NCBI RefSeq assembly: GCF_009720735.1
Contig: NZ_WNKU01000010.1
Coordinates: forward strand, 59,144 to 123,143
DNA from: Heliobacterium mobile
Lineage (GTDB): Bacteria; Bacillota; Desulfitobacteriia; Heliobacteriales; Heliobacteriaceae
DNA: 64,000 bases
Direction of reading: 5' to 3'
Made by a program: the position numbers and the translations under genes. Of the stretch, positions 8,367 to 16,967 are shown piece by piece (position 1 is the first letter of the stretch; each line of letters starts with the position of its first letter). The notes beneath the pieces were generated by a model. That model saw only the letters and a program-made list of their open reading frames with translations, made no database searches and was not told where the DNA came from.

Positions 8367-9014
8367 TTACTCCCACTGAACTCGAACCCGTTCTGCGGGA
8401 ACTCCGTATAGTCCAGATAGGGTACGGGCGATTTCCTGAGCCGTCTCCTGGCGCTTACTGTCATGGGACACTGGCTCACCCGTTGCCGTTCCGTTCTGTT
8501 CCGCCTTGTCAATCTTGACGGGATCAACCATGACGGGCGCCACTGCTTCGTCAGCATTGCCCCCGCCGCCGTCTGTCTGCAGAGTGACCGTGATCTGCCC
8601 AATGCCGGCCTTTTCACCCGCTTTCGCCTCCCATTCCACCTGCGCTGTTGCCTTATGTACGCCTGCTTTGAGTCCGGCCAGGGCTTCCACCTGCCGTTCG
8701 AGCCGGACTTTAGCTTCTTCCTTCGCTTGAGACATGCTCTGTTCCCGCAGTCGTTCCCCTTGACGGCGGATGTCGTCGTAACTAGTTCCATTTACAGCCA
8801 GTTCCTCTTCGGGCAGCCCTCGACCTAAAGTCTGAGCCCAATCACTCCGGGTCACCCAGCTCATGACGGGATTGAGGACGGCTACCATGATAAAGATGCC
8901 GACGACTAGCCGGATGAGCGATTGCATCCGTCCATTCGGCAGAAGCATGTCCAAGATGACACCGACGATGATGATGAGGATCACCTGTTGGATGATATCG
9001 CGGAGGATGTCCAC
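8367..9014 (-). CDS. spoIIIAF: Stage III sporulation protein SpoIIIAF
   Basis: A 215-residue member of the SpoIIIA secretion-like complex. Two hydrophobic segments occur within the first 55 residues (IIQQVILIIIVGVILDMLL, then LIRLVVGIFIMVAVLNPVM), followed by a soluble ring-type domain with a long charged insertion (about residues 150-195). The start is a GTG with AAGGGAGG nine bases upstream. The extended Lys/Glu/Gln-rich linker is longer than I would expect, but the C-terminus ARTLSGLYGVPAERVRV is typical. Confidence 0.9.
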   Translation of the reverse strand: MDILRDIIQQVILIIIVGVILDMLLPNGRMQSLIRLVVGIFIMVAVLNPVMSWVTRSDWAQTLGRGLPEEELAVNGTSYDDIRRQGERLREQSMSQAKEEAKVRLERQVEALAGLKAGVHKATAQVEWEAKAGEKAGIGQITVTLQTDGGGGNADEAVAPVMVDPVKIDKAEQNGTATGEPVSHDSKRQETAQEIARTLSGLYGVPAERVRVQWE

Positions 9015-9027
9015 CCTTTTTCCTCCC

Positions 9028-10290
9028 TTACCTGAGCATGACCGTCAAGTTGCCGGCACCGACGACGATGGTGAGCGCTAAAAAAAACATCAATCCGACG
9101 GAAGCGACAGCGCCGAAGACGAGGGTCAAGCTGCTGCCGATCGTCTCGAGGCTGTCGGCAACCGGGCTGTTTCCAGCCGGTTGGAGCAAGGCACCTGCGA
9201 GCCGGTAAATCAGCACGAGGGCTAATATCTTTAGAGAGGGCAGGACACACAAGACGGCGATGACGACGACACCGATCAATCCGATACCGTTTTTCAACAA
9301 CATGGATGAACTGATCACCACTTCAAAGCTGTCGGCAACTAAACCGCCCACGACCGGCAGCAGCGCATCGGTGGCATACTTGGCCGTCCGTAAGGTCAGT
9401 CCGTCCGCGACGGCGCCGACGGCGCCATAGATACTGATGACACCGAGGAAGACCGTGATAAAAAGCCCCATAACCAGCTTATAGCCGTCTTTGACGAGCC
9501 CATGCAGATTTTTGACCTTAAACTGCGGGGAGACATGGTTGAGGATGCCTAAAGCAGCTGCAAAAAAAATGAGCGGAAAGATCCAGTTTTTAATCAAGGT
9601 GCTGATCAAGGTGATGGTACCGAAGATGACCGGATGAAAGAGTGCCCCCGATGCGAGTCCACCCATTGCCGTCAACAGCGTCAGTAAGATCGGCAAGATC
9701 ACCTGCATAAACCGCACCATATCATCAATGGCGCCTCGTCCTGTCTGTACGGCTGTGTAGAAGCTGTGGATAGCGATCGTGATGAGGACCATGTAACCGA
9801 CGGCAAAGGCGACCTTGGATACGGAACCTGATTCAAAAGATGCTTGCAAGTGGGTCAAGATGGCGACGACGACGGCCAAGACGATCAGTTCCCCGAGCAA
9901 CACACCATTGACGAGTACTTCTTGAAACAGGTACGCTAACAGGCCTTGAAATACTTCACTAACCGATAAGCTCAGTTTTCCACTGCGAATGTCGTCAAAG
10001 AGGGTCTCTGGATTTAGAGAAGGTAAAAATCGGCCCTTATCTCTTTCCAGTTCCTCTAAAACCCTGCGCAGTTCCGACAGATCGACCGTCGGAGGTTCTA
10101 TAGCCGGTGGGGAAGCCGCTGGAGAAGCAGTTGTCGATGTATCTTGTACCTGGCTTTGGGACAGGGCGCTTTCACCAGCCCTCCTTGGCTCCCCTTCTGC
10201 GCAGGCCCTATCGACGATTGGAAAAAGAAGCATGAATGAGAAGAGGAACACCAGAAGTAGCCTCGAGCAGTGCTGTTTTCTTTTCGTCAT
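9028..10290 (-). CDS. spoIIIAE: Stage III sporulation protein SpoIIIAE
   Basis: SpoIIIAE is the large multi-pass subunit of the SpoIIIA apparatus and needs a cleavable signal peptide. The protein (420 residues) starts MTKRKQHCSRLLLVFLFSF, ending in an AxA-type site (DRACAEGE), then a Ser/Ala/Pro-rich linker and about seven membrane segments from residue 115 on. The family block VRFMQVILPILLTLLTAMG and the segment FEVVISSSMLLKNGIGLIG are clear. The start overlaps the spoIIIAD stop by four bases. Confidence 0.93.
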   Translation of the reverse strand: MTKRKQHCSRLLLVFLFSFMLLFPIVDRACAEGEPRRAGESALSQSQVQDTSTTASPAASPPAIEPPTVDLSELRRVLEELERDKGRFLPSLNPETLFDDIRSGKLSLSVSEVFQGLLAYLFQEVLVNGVLLGELIVLAVVVAILTHLQASFESGSVSKVAFAVGYMVLITIAIHSFYTAVQTGRGAIDDMVRFMQVILPILLTLLTAMGGLASGALFHPVIFGTITLISTLIKNWIFPLIFFAAALGILNHVSPQFKVKNLHGLVKDGYKLVMGLFITVFLGVISIYGAVGAVADGLTLRTAKYATDALLPVVGGLVADSFEVVISSSMLLKNGIGLIGVVVIAVLCVLPSLKILALVLIYRLAGALLQPAGNSPVADSLETIGSSLTLVFGAVASVGLMFFLALTIVVGAGNLTVMLR

Positions 10291-10688
10291 GAAGGTCCAC
10301 CACCAGGCAACAAGGTCAAGAGCGAATCCATGAGTGCCATGATGATGGGCAAGGCGAGCACCATAACGAGGATTTTGGCCGCCAATTCCACTTTTGTAGC
10401 GATGGTTGATTCACCAGCGTCACGGCAAATCTGCGCGCCAAATTCGGCGATATAGGCGACACCGACGATCTTGAGCAGCGTCGTCAGATAGTAACGGTTG
10501 ATCTGGGCTTTGTTGGCCAGGTCTTCCAATACCTGAATGACGGCAGAGATCTTCGTCAGTACGAACAAAAAGAGGATGATACCAGCGGCAATGCTCAGTT
10601 GAACAGCTAACTCCGGCCTCTGTTTACGTACGATGACCAGGAGAACCGTGGCGATGATGCCGACGCCTACGACTTGGAGAATCTCCAT
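10287..10688 (-). CDS. spoIIIAD: Stage III sporulation protein SpoIIIAD
   Basis: A 133-residue membrane protein with three to four hydrophobic helices, matching SpoIIIAD (MEILQVVGVGIIATVLLVIV at the N-terminus, YLTTLLKIVGVAYIAEFGAQ in the middle, then CRDAGESTIATKVELAAKI). AGGAG lies 8 bases before the ATG. It sits 22 bases after spoIIIAC. Confidence 0.93.
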   Translation of the reverse strand: MEILQVVGVGIIATVLLVIVRKQRPELAVQLSIAAGIILFLFVLTKISAVIQVLEDLANKAQINRYYLTTLLKIVGVAYIAEFGAQICRDAGESTIATKVELAAKILVMVLALPIIMALMDSLLTLLPGGGPS

Positions 10689-10710
10689 GGACTCAACTCC
10701 TCACCATCGC

Positions 10711-10908
10711 TCAGTACAAGGAAAAAACTGACCGAACTTCATTGAACAGATCACCGATGAGCCGGAGGACCATGAGCGTGACGAGAGCCACACCGCTGAT
10801 AGCCAGGAGTTGGGCCAATTCCTCCCGTTTCGCTTCTTTCAGGATGGAATAAAAGATAGCCACGACGATACCGATCCCGGCGATCTGAAAAATCTGTAAC
10901 ATATTCAT
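10711..10908 (-). CDS. spoIIIAC: Stage III sporulation protein SpoIIIAC
   Basis: A 65-residue protein with two membrane helices, matching SpoIIIAC (IFQIAGIGIVVAIFYSILKE, then GVALVTLMVLRLIGDLF). A GGAGG ribosome site lies 10 bases before the first of two closely spaced ATGs. SpoIIIAC and SpoIIIAD are homologous, and the pair is adjacent as usual. Confidence 0.92.
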   Translation of the reverse strand: MNMLQIFQIAGIGIVVAIFYSILKEAKREELAQLLAISGVALVTLMVLRLIGDLFNEVRSVFSLY

Positions 10909-10926
10909 CTGTTATCGTCCTCCATA

Positions 10927-11445
10927 TCACCAAATCACCAATACTATGACCGAACCGATGAGAGCCCCGCCGTAAGACCAGACTTTACCCATCCGCTCGA
11001 CCAGCTCTCGGGCATCTCTCTCCTGGAGGGCAAGCCGGTTTTTTACTTCATGGATGCGAGCCAGTTGATCATCCCGCGGTGCCGTTCCCAATCCCAAGGC
11101 GAGTCTTCCCAACTCTTCCCCATCGCTCTTTTCCAAAGAGGTGCCTGGCAACCACTCGTCGAGACAGCTTCTCCAGACTTCGGCGGCCGAACGGCCCTGG
11201 GCTTCCCGGAGACGTTGTCCAGCGACGGTAAAAAGCCGGCTAGCCGGTCCCGAAGAACAACGACTGACCTGTATCATCGCTTCGGGCAAGGGAGTAGCCC
11301 CAAAGGCGATCTCCGTGGCTAGCACGCCAAGCGATGCTTGGAGCCCGGCTAATAGGCGAGGCCGGTTCCGCAAGTCCCTGGATCGCATCCACCCGGTTCC
11401 GGCACAAGCGCCGAGAATCAGGGTGGAGCCGAGGAGTTTTAACAT
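10927..11445 (-). CDS. spoIIIAB: Stage III sporulation protein SpoIIIAB
   Basis: A 172-residue protein with a hydrophobic N-terminus, a helical soluble body and a C-terminal membrane segment, as in SpoIIIAB. The family features RPRLLAGLQASLGVLATEI and the C-terminal LGKVWSYGGALIGSVIVLVI-type helix are visible. AAGGAGG lies 6 bases before the ATG, which overlaps the end of spoIIIAA by seven bases. The fold resembles GspF-like inner-membrane proteins. Confidence 0.92.
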   Translation of the reverse strand: MLKLLGSTLILGACAGTGWMRSRDLRNRPRLLAGLQASLGVLATEIAFGATPLPEAMIQVSRCSSGPASRLFTVAGQRLREAQGRSAAEVWRSCLDEWLPGTSLEKSDGEELGRLALGLGTAPRDDQLARIHEVKNRLALQERDARELVERMGKVWSYGGALIGSVIVLVIW

Positions 11446-12461
11446 AGCCGACCTCCTTCTTCAACAGCATTTCTATTCTCATCAAATATGCCTTCCACAG
11501 TACCCGGTCCCCGCCTTCGGCTGAGAACAACGAAACGTTGAAAGGCATTCATCCGCAGCATTTCCGCTAAACCTGGACGCCGGGCGATGTCTTCGAGGTC
11601 TTGACCGTGTGCGGTAGCTAATAGGGCGACTCCGCTGTGGATCGCTTCATCGACGGCACGAACATCTTCCATTCTCCCGATCTCATCGGTGGCGAGCACT
11701 TGGGGACCCATGGAACGGAGCATCCGCTGGAGTCCCTCTGACTTGGGACAGCCGTCGAGGACATCTGTCCGGGGACCTACGTCGTTTTGAGGGCTTCCCC
11801 GATAACAAGCGGCGATTTCCGATCGCTCGTCAACGAGACCCACAGTGACACCGGCCAGTCCCAGATCAGGCCGGCCGCTGCTTATCTGGCGGACGAGATC
11901 GCGCAGGAGCGTTGTCTTCCCTCCACCTGGGGGCGAAACGATCAATGTGGAAAAAAAAACTCCCCTTCCCATCGGCACTATTTGGGGCAAAAGCCAATCA
12001 GCCGCTCCTGGAAATTGGCGTGCGATACGGATGTTTAATGAAGAGACAGGGTGGATCGTCTTCACCTTCCCACCGTCTAGAACGGTACGACCGGCTAAGC
12101 CTACTCGATGGCCCCCGGGGAGGGTAAGAAAACCCTGCCGGAATTCCTCCTCGAAAGCGTATAGGGAGCACTGGGCGATCAGGTGTATCGTCTGCAGGAG
12201 TTCTTCATCGGTGACAGTCCGCAGGAGCCGGTCTCCTCGATAACCACAGAGTGCCAACGGGCGGCCGGCACGAAGGCGGATCTCCGTCGTTTCACTGAGC
12301 AAGTCAGGGAAATCGCTGTAGGTTTCATCGAACAGAGGACGGAGCGACGGCGGAAAGTAGGGCTGCAACTGGTCGAGCCACTTTTGTTCGGACCGGTTGG
12401 AGTCAGTTTTTTTGGGTACCCTATCGCCGCTCAGCAACCCTTTTTCCTGAACCCATCGCAT
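11439..12461 (-). CDS. spoIIIAA: Stage III sporulation protein SpoIIIAA (ATPase)
   Basis: The AAA-type ATPase of the SpoIIIA channel, related to secretion ATPases. The 340-residue protein has Walker A SPPGGGKTTLLRDL, a Walker B-type region ending VLATDEIGR, and a switch segment VALLATAHGQDLED. The start chosen is the ATG at 12461, which follows GGGGGG. The frame also opens at 12491, but that codon would lie inside the predicted -10 element of the operon promoter. First gene of the spoIIIA operon. Confidence 0.93.
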   Translation of the reverse strand: MRWVQEKGLLSGDRVPKKTDSNRSEQKWLDQLQPYFPPSLRPLFDETYSDFPDLLSETTEIRLRAGRPLALCGYRGDRLLRTVTDEELLQTIHLIAQCSLYAFEEEFRQGFLTLPGGHRVGLAGRTVLDGGKVKTIHPVSSLNIRIARQFPGAADWLLPQIVPMGRGVFFSTLIVSPPGGGKTTLLRDLVRQISSGRPDLGLAGVTVGLVDERSEIAACYRGSPQNDVGPRTDVLDGCPKSEGLQRMLRSMGPQVLATDEIGRMEDVRAVDEAIHSGVALLATAHGQDLEDIARRPGLAEMLRMNAFQRFVVLSRRRGPGTVEGIFDENRNAVEEGGRLC

Positions 12462-12486
12462 CCTTGTCCCCCCTCTATCTATAACA

Positions 12487-12515
12487 AACATATGTCTTCG
12501 TTCCAGGATTATGCA
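12487..12515 (-). promoter_or_regulatory. Sigma-E-like promoter of the spoIIIA operon
   Basis: On the minus strand TGCATAAT (12515-12508), 13 bases, then CATATGTT (12494-12487), resembling the sigma-E pattern with ATA in the -35 and CATA in the -10. The start codon follows about 26 bases downstream of the -10. spoIIIA is known to be sigma-E controlled in Bacillus. Confidence 0.5.
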
Positions 12516-12553
12516 AAAAGGGACGGCCCCTGCTTATCCAGCGGGACCGTCCC
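12515..12553 (-). terminator. Intrinsic terminator after the CD1247-type gene
   Basis: A strong stem GGGACGG/CCGTCCC (12520-12526 with 12547-12553) with inner CCC/GGG pairs is followed on the minus strand by TTTTTGCA. It insulates spoIIIA from the upstream efp region. Confidence 0.85.
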
Positions 12554-12649
12554 TCAGTGGTTATATGAGAGTATATGCGTTGAACCTTTGATACAGAAGC
12601 AACTATCGCTTACATCAATGATTGGGATCAATGTTGCCCTTCGCGATGA

Positions 12650-13123
12650 TTAATGGGGCGACTCTTGCCACTGCACGCCCTGCGACTCGCATTCACAGCG
12701 GCCTCCAGCAGCAGTCTCATGCTCGAAGTCGGCTTCGTCCCCTTCTTGGATAAAGACCACCTGATCACAGTTGGGACAACTGACTTCCAGATAATCTTCA
12801 TCGTCAAGCAAGTCCGCATCGAAGTAGACCCGCTCTTGACAAGAGGGGCACTCGATTTCGACCAAATCCTCATCTTCATCGATGTCGCAGTCACAGTCGT
12901 CCTCATAGACATCCTGCTCCAGTTGCAACAGGTCATCATCCATGCTGTCGATGATCTCTTCGAGTCGATCCTGGTCTTCCTTCAGTTGGCTGATGCTGTC
13001 GGTCATGTCTCCCATCAGGCTGAGCATTTCCGTCAGCAGCCGCCCTTCCCGGGAATTGGCTCCCACATTTAACCCTTCGGCCAATCCTTGAATGTACGAA
13101 AGGCGTTCTCGGAGCTCTTGCAA
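12650..13123 (-). CDS. CD1247-type protein: helical N-terminus and zinc-ribbon-like C-terminus
   Basis: A 157-residue protein of the clostridial CD1247 N-terminal domain family. The N-terminus QELRERLSYIQGLAEGLNV and a helical, probably coiled-coil stretch (about residues 30-70) are followed by a very acidic segment, then two CxxC pairs (CPSC and CPNC) that could bind zinc. The C-terminus has a CEC motif. The start is a TTG at 13123 with AGGAGG nine bases upstream; the longer frame from an ATG at 13162 has this ribosome site inside it. Found between efp and spoIIIAA in many Clostridia. Its role is not known. Confidence 0.72.
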   Translation of the reverse strand: MQELRERLSYIQGLAEGLNVGANSREGRLLTEMLSLMGDMTDSISQLKEDQDRLEEIIDSMDDDLLQLEQDVYEDDCDCDIDEDEDLVEIECPSCQERVYFDADLLDDEDYLEVSCPNCDQVVFIQEGDEADFEHETAAGGRCECESQGVQWQESPH

Positions 13124-13197
13124 AGCAAAATCCCTCCTTTTGGGATCTTTCGGTATGCCCATAGGGCTTACTTTAGTATCCCCAGGAGGGATTTAAT

Positions 13198-13755
13198 TTA
13201 GGCACGAGATACGTATGCACCGTTGCGGGTATCGATGATCAGTGTTTCACCTTCGTTGATGAAGAAGGGAACCTGGACGATGGCACCCGTTTCCAAGGTA
13301 GCCGGTTTGCTGCCGCCGGTAGCGGTGTCGCCACGTACACCAGGTTCGGTAGCAGCCACTTTCAGTTCTACCGTATTGGGCAGCTCTACACCCATCAGGT
13401 TACCATTCCAGGTGAGAACATGAACGTTCATGTTCTCTTTCAGGAAGCGGAGTTGTTCTTCGATCTGTTCCTGTTGCAAGGCGATCTGTTCGAAGTTCTC
13501 CACATCCATGAAGGTGTAGGCTTCGCCGTCATTGTAGAGGTACTGCATTTGGCGGCGCTCCAAGCGGGCTTTGGGCACTTTTTCGCCCGCACGGAAGGTG
13601 CGCTCGACGACTCCACCGGTTTTGATGTTTTTCAGTTTTGTGCGCACAAAGGCAGCGCCTTTGCCCGGTTTGACGTGCTGGAACTCGATGACTTGAAATG
13701 CATCGCCGTCCAGTTCAATCGTCGTACCGGTCCGGAAATCGTTGGAGGAAATCAT
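13198..13755 (-). CDS. efp: Translation elongation factor P
   Basis: EF-P rescues ribosomes stalled at proline runs. The 185-residue, three-beta-barrel protein has the modified loop [11 protein letters not shown] with Lys32 at the tip, the position modified with 5-aminopentanol in Bacillus. The C-terminus [17 protein letters not shown] is typical. It follows pepP in the order aroQ-pepP-efp, which is common in Gram-positive bacteria. Confidence 0.97.
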   Translation of the reverse strand: MISSNDFRTGTTIELDGDAFQVIEFQHVKPGKGAAFVRTKLKNIKTGGVVERTFRAGEKVPKARLERRQMQYLYNDGEAYTFMDVENFEQIALQQEQIEEQLRFLKENMNVHVLTWNGNLMGVELPNTVELKVAATEPGVRGDTATGGSKPATLETGAIVQVPFFINEGETLIIDTRNGAYVSRA

Positions 13756-13848
13756 GGACGAAAGAACCCCTTCCCGTTAATGAAATCTTTTTTGATATGA
13801 AAAGCTGCTTTCAACGCGGCGACGCATTGGAGAAGCAGACATTCACGA

Positions 13849-14910
13849 CTAAAGGACACATAATTCCTTCGGTGACGACGTTAAATTCCGGCAACCGCCG
13901 TCCGTCACGATGACCAAGTCTTCAATGCGGACGCCTCCCCAGCCGGGGACATAGATGCCCGGCTCGACAGTCACAGCCTGTCCCGTTTCTAAAATATCTG
14001 AGGAAGAAGGTGACAGTCGAGGATTTTCATGGACGACGAGACCAACGCCATGACCCAAGCCGTGACCGAAGTGATCGCCGTAGCCGGCCTGCTCGATCAC
14101 TTGTCGTGCCAGGCGGTCGATATCGCGGCCGTTTTTCCCGGCGGCAATGGCGGACAGCGCTTTTTCCTGAGCTTCGAGCACTATATCGTAGACTCGGCGC
14201 TGTTCTGTTGTAGGTTGACCGAAAAGGACCGTGCGAGTCATGTCAGAACAATACCCGTCCAGAATACACCCGAAATCGAGGGTGAGCAACTCACCTTTTT
14301 CGATGACCTTTTCCGAGGCCACCCCATGCGGTAAGGCCGACCGTTCCCCCGAGGCGACAATAAACTCAAAGGATGTCCCTTGAGCACCTTGGCGACGCAG
14401 AAAAAATTCTAGCTCTAGGGCCACGTCCCGCTCGGTCATGCCGGGACGCATGACCCCGAGAATGTGTTCAAATCCTCGATCAGCGAGCGAAGCCGATCGG
14501 GCGATCGCGTCCTGTTCTGCCGAGTCTTTACGGACCCGCAGCTGATCGATCTTGCCTGATTGATAAACCCAGTCGACAGTAGGAAAGGCTTTCTCCAGCT
14601 TTTCTTTTTGTTCGACGGTGACATAGGCCGCTTCGATGGCGATAGTTCTCCACCGTTGCTCCGCAGCCAATTCCTTCAGAGCCTCTGTCCAGGCACCCTG
14701 CTGTTGATGGAGGGTCCAATCGGTACTCTGCAGTCGTGCCTGTTCCCAATACCGGAAATCGGTGACGATCCACTTTTTTTCCGGGGAAACGATGAGAAAT
14801 CCGGCGGAACCGGTAAACCCAGAGAGGTAGCGGCGGTTTTCCGGCTGCTGGATCAGATAAACGTCAACGCCGTCATCCCAAGCGGCGCGCAGGCGGTCGA
14901 CTCGACTCAA
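13849..14910 (-). CDS. pepP: Xaa-Pro aminopeptidase (M24 family)
   Basis: A 353-residue proline peptidase. The creatinase N-terminal domain covers about residues 1-125; the pita-bread catalytic domain follows. Metal ligands are visible in [17 protein letters not shown] (two Asp), [10 protein letters not shown] (His), [10 protein letters not shown] (Glu) and GGVRIEDLV (Glu). The start is a TTG with AGGAGG eight bases upstream; it overlaps the aroQ stop (TTGA). Next to efp, as in many Firmicutes. Confidence 0.92.
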   Translation of the reverse strand: MSRVDRLRAAWDDGVDVYLIQQPENRRYLSGFTGSAGFLIVSPEKKWIVTDFRYWEQARLQSTDWTLHQQQGAWTEALKELAAEQRWRTIAIEAAYVTVEQKEKLEKAFPTVDWVYQSGKIDQLRVRKDSAEQDAIARSASLADRGFEHILGVMRPGMTERDVALELEFFLRRQGAQGTSFEFIVASGERSALPHGVASEKVIEKGELLTLDFGCILDGYCSDMTRTVLFGQPTTEQRRVYDIVLEAQEKALSAIAAGKNGRDIDRLARQVIEQAGYGDHFGHGLGHGVGLVVHENPRLSPSSSDILETGQAVTVEPGIYVPGWGGVRIEDLVIVTDGGCRNLTSSPKELCVL

Positions 14911-15359
14911 ACAGCGGACCTCCTCTGGAGATAATGGCGGGCAGCTTCCATAGCCAAACGGTACCCGTCGGCGCCAAAACCGCAGATCTGCCCGACAGCG
15001 ATCGGCGCGATCAAGGACCGATGCCGGAACTCTTCCCGTGCATGAATATTGCTGAGATGTATTTCTATCACCGGGATCGCCACGCCTGTCAAGGCATCCC
15101 TCAGGGCGATCGAGGTATGGGTATAGGCACCGGGATTAAAAACGATCAGGTCCACTTGCCCAAAAGCATCATGGATGCGGTCGATGAGAGCCCCTTCATG
15201 ATTCGATTGGAAGCATTCCACTTCCCAACCCCAACCTTGGCCGAGAGTTTGCACCATCTCTTCAATTTGCACTAAGGTGGTTGCGCCGTAGAGATGGGGT
15301 TCCCTGCGACCGAGCAAATTCAAATTAGGCCCGTTGAGCAGAAGAATACGCGCGTTCAG
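14907..15359 (-). CDS. aroQ: Type II 3-dehydroquinate dehydratase, apparently with a CTG start
   Basis: Third step of the shikimate pathway. The family N-terminus [20 protein letters not shown], the catalytic Tyr in [16 protein letters not shown] and [18 protein letters not shown] are all present. Between the upstream in-frame TAA and this conserved block there is no ATG, GTG or TTG. The only candidate giving a full-length protein is a CTG at 15359, 7 bases after a GGGGGA ribosome site, which yields 150 residues with the expected N-terminus. A TTG at 15323 would delete the first beta strand and part of the NGPN motif. Confidence 0.9.
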   Translation of the reverse strand: MNARILLLNGPNLNLLGRREPHLYGATTLVQIEEMVQTLGQGWGWEVECFQSNHEGALIDRIHDAFGQVDLIVFNPGAYTHTSIALRDALTGVAIPVIEIHLSNIHAREEFRHRSLIAPIAVGQICGFGADGYRLAMEAARHYLQRRSAV

Positions 15360-15416
15360 GTGATATCCCCCATTTCCTTCAGCATTTTACCACAAAAGCC
15401 CCCATGGGAACAGGTT

Positions 15417-16757
15417 CTAATTCCCGCTGATAGCCATTTCTTTAATCCGAACCGTCGGTGCCCCCTTGCCGATGAAGAATGTCAGGTCGTTGCCGATACC
15501 GTCGATCCTGTCGAGCCATTCTAGCAGGTTGCCGGCGATGGCGACACCTCGAACGGGCGTCGTGAGACGTCCTTTTTCGATGAGTATTCCAGCCGCCCCG
15601 ACAGAAAAATCGCCTGAGATCGGGTTGGCCGTGTGCATGCCCATCACTTCTGTCACATAGAGCCCGGAGGAGATTTGGCCGATCAAATCATCGGGAGCTA
15701 CGTCGCCTGCCTCCAGGTAAAAATTAGTCGTACCTACATCGGGCGTGCCCCGGAAGGAACCGCGGCTTCCGTTGCCGGTGGAGGCTGCGCCATCTTTGGC
15801 AGCCGTATAGGTGTTATAGAGAAATCCTTTGAGTTGGCCCTCTTCGATGAGGATCGTCCGGGAAGTCGGTACCCCTTCACCATCAAAGGGAGCCGACTGA
15901 ATCCGACCAGGCAGAAGGCCGTCATCAATAATGCTTACTTTCCCTGAGGCGATACTCTGGCCCACTTTGCCGGCAAAGAGTGACTTGCCCTTCTGAACAG
16001 CTTCCGCAGTGAGGGCCGGCGCTACAATACCCAGGATCTGTGTCGTCACATAAGGATCGAAGACGACAGGCACCCGGCGAGAAGGCACTGATTTTGCTCC
16101 GAGCATGCGAACCGCTTTAGCTGCGGCTTCGCGTCCGATTTTCTTAGGGTCAATATCCTCAAAATGGAGCCCGTAGGAGAGAGAAAAGCCGGTCTGATTA
16201 TCGCCCTTTTCCTCAGCCACCAGGTAGGCATAGGCGCCGCAGTAGGCCCCCCGGTAAGTCGCATCGATCCCTTGAGAGTTTACAACGGTGACGTTGTACT
16301 CGGCATCTTGGTAGGACGATCGCTCGGTGATCTTGACGCGAGGGTCTGTCGCCCGGGCCGTCGCTTCGATCTCTTTGGCCAGTTCGATCTTACGCTCGAC
16401 ACTCACTTGAGCGATAGCCGGATCATAGGTATCCACTTGGGGATACTGGTTCACTTTGTCCGGCAAGCGCCAGAAAGGATCTTCCCCGGTAAAGGCGGCG
16501 TTGGCTAGAGCCCGGTCGACGGTGGACTCGACGGCCGCCTCGGAAAGATCCGATGTATAGGCATAACCCATCTTACCGGCTTTGAAGACGCGGATGCCGA
16601 TGCCCCGGTCTTCGGCCAGCTTCATCGTTTCGACAACACCTTTAGATACTTCAATCGTCAGATCTTTGGAATCAAGGCCATAAGCCTCAGACAATTGAGC
16701 CCCTTTCGACTGGGCCCGTTCCACCATTTGACGGGCGAGTTCACCCATTGCGAACAC
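15417..16757 (-). CDS. tldE: TldE/PmbA-like subunit of a TldD/TldE metalloprotease
   Basis: TldD/TldE form a heteromeric protease acting on unfolded or modified peptides; TldE lacks the metal site. The 446-residue protein has PmbA-family blocks GVVETMKLAEDRGIGIRVF, SIIDDGLLPG and MGMHTANPISGDFSVGAAG. The start is a GTG at 16757, 7 bases after AGGAGG, giving MFAMGELARQ. The frame open to 16949 has no ribosome site and no family similarity in its first 64 codons. tldD lies upstream, with a terminator-like hairpin between. Confidence 0.9.
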   Translation of the reverse strand: MFAMGELARQMVERAQSKGAQLSEAYGLDSKDLTIEVSKGVVETMKLAEDRGIGIRVFKAGKMGYAYTSDLSEAAVESTVDRALANAAFTGEDPFWRLPDKVNQYPQVDTYDPAIAQVSVERKIELAKEIEATARATDPRVKITERSSYQDAEYNVTVVNSQGIDATYRGAYCGAYAYLVAEEKGDNQTGFSLSYGLHFEDIDPKKIGREAAAKAVRMLGAKSVPSRRVPVVFDPYVTTQILGIVAPALTAEAVQKGKSLFAGKVGQSIASGKVSIIDDGLLPGRIQSAPFDGEGVPTSRTILIEEGQLKGFLYNTYTAAKDGAASTGNGSRGSFRGTPDVGTTNFYLEAGDVAPDDLIGQISSGLYVTEVMGMHTANPISGDFSVGAAGILIEKGRLTTPVRGVAIAGNLLEWLDRIDGIGNDLTFFIGKGAPTVRIKEMAISGN

Positions 16758-16792
16758 CCCGACACCTCCTGTCGTCAATCGGCCGTTTCCCG

Positions 16793-16824
16793 AAAAAGGC
16801 CATACCCTCTTTTTGAGCATGGCC
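16793..16824 (-). terminator. Hairpin between tldD and tldE
   Basis: GGCCAT/ATGGCC (16798-16803 with 16819-16824) is followed on the minus strand by TTTTTC. The stem is short (6 bp), so this may be partial termination between the two subunit genes. Confidence 0.5.
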
Positions 16825-16967
16825 CTATGATCTACGAAATTCCCCAACATAACTATAAAACTGTAAATCCTAATAAGCCAAGGTGTAATGACTCCGAACG
16901 AGAGCCCCGGCGGCTCTTCCGTCTGCTCCGCGAGTGTGCCAAACCTCAACGAGTCATCGTATTTTTT

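Noticed and set aside
15321..15323. TTG codon inside aroQ as its start
   Set aside because: It would remove the conserved first strand and the NGPN motif; the CTG start upstream gives the whole family N-terminus.
16758..16949. Extended N-terminus of the TldE-like protein
   Set aside because: No ribosome site, no family match in the first 64 codons, and a terminator-like hairpin lies inside this stretch.
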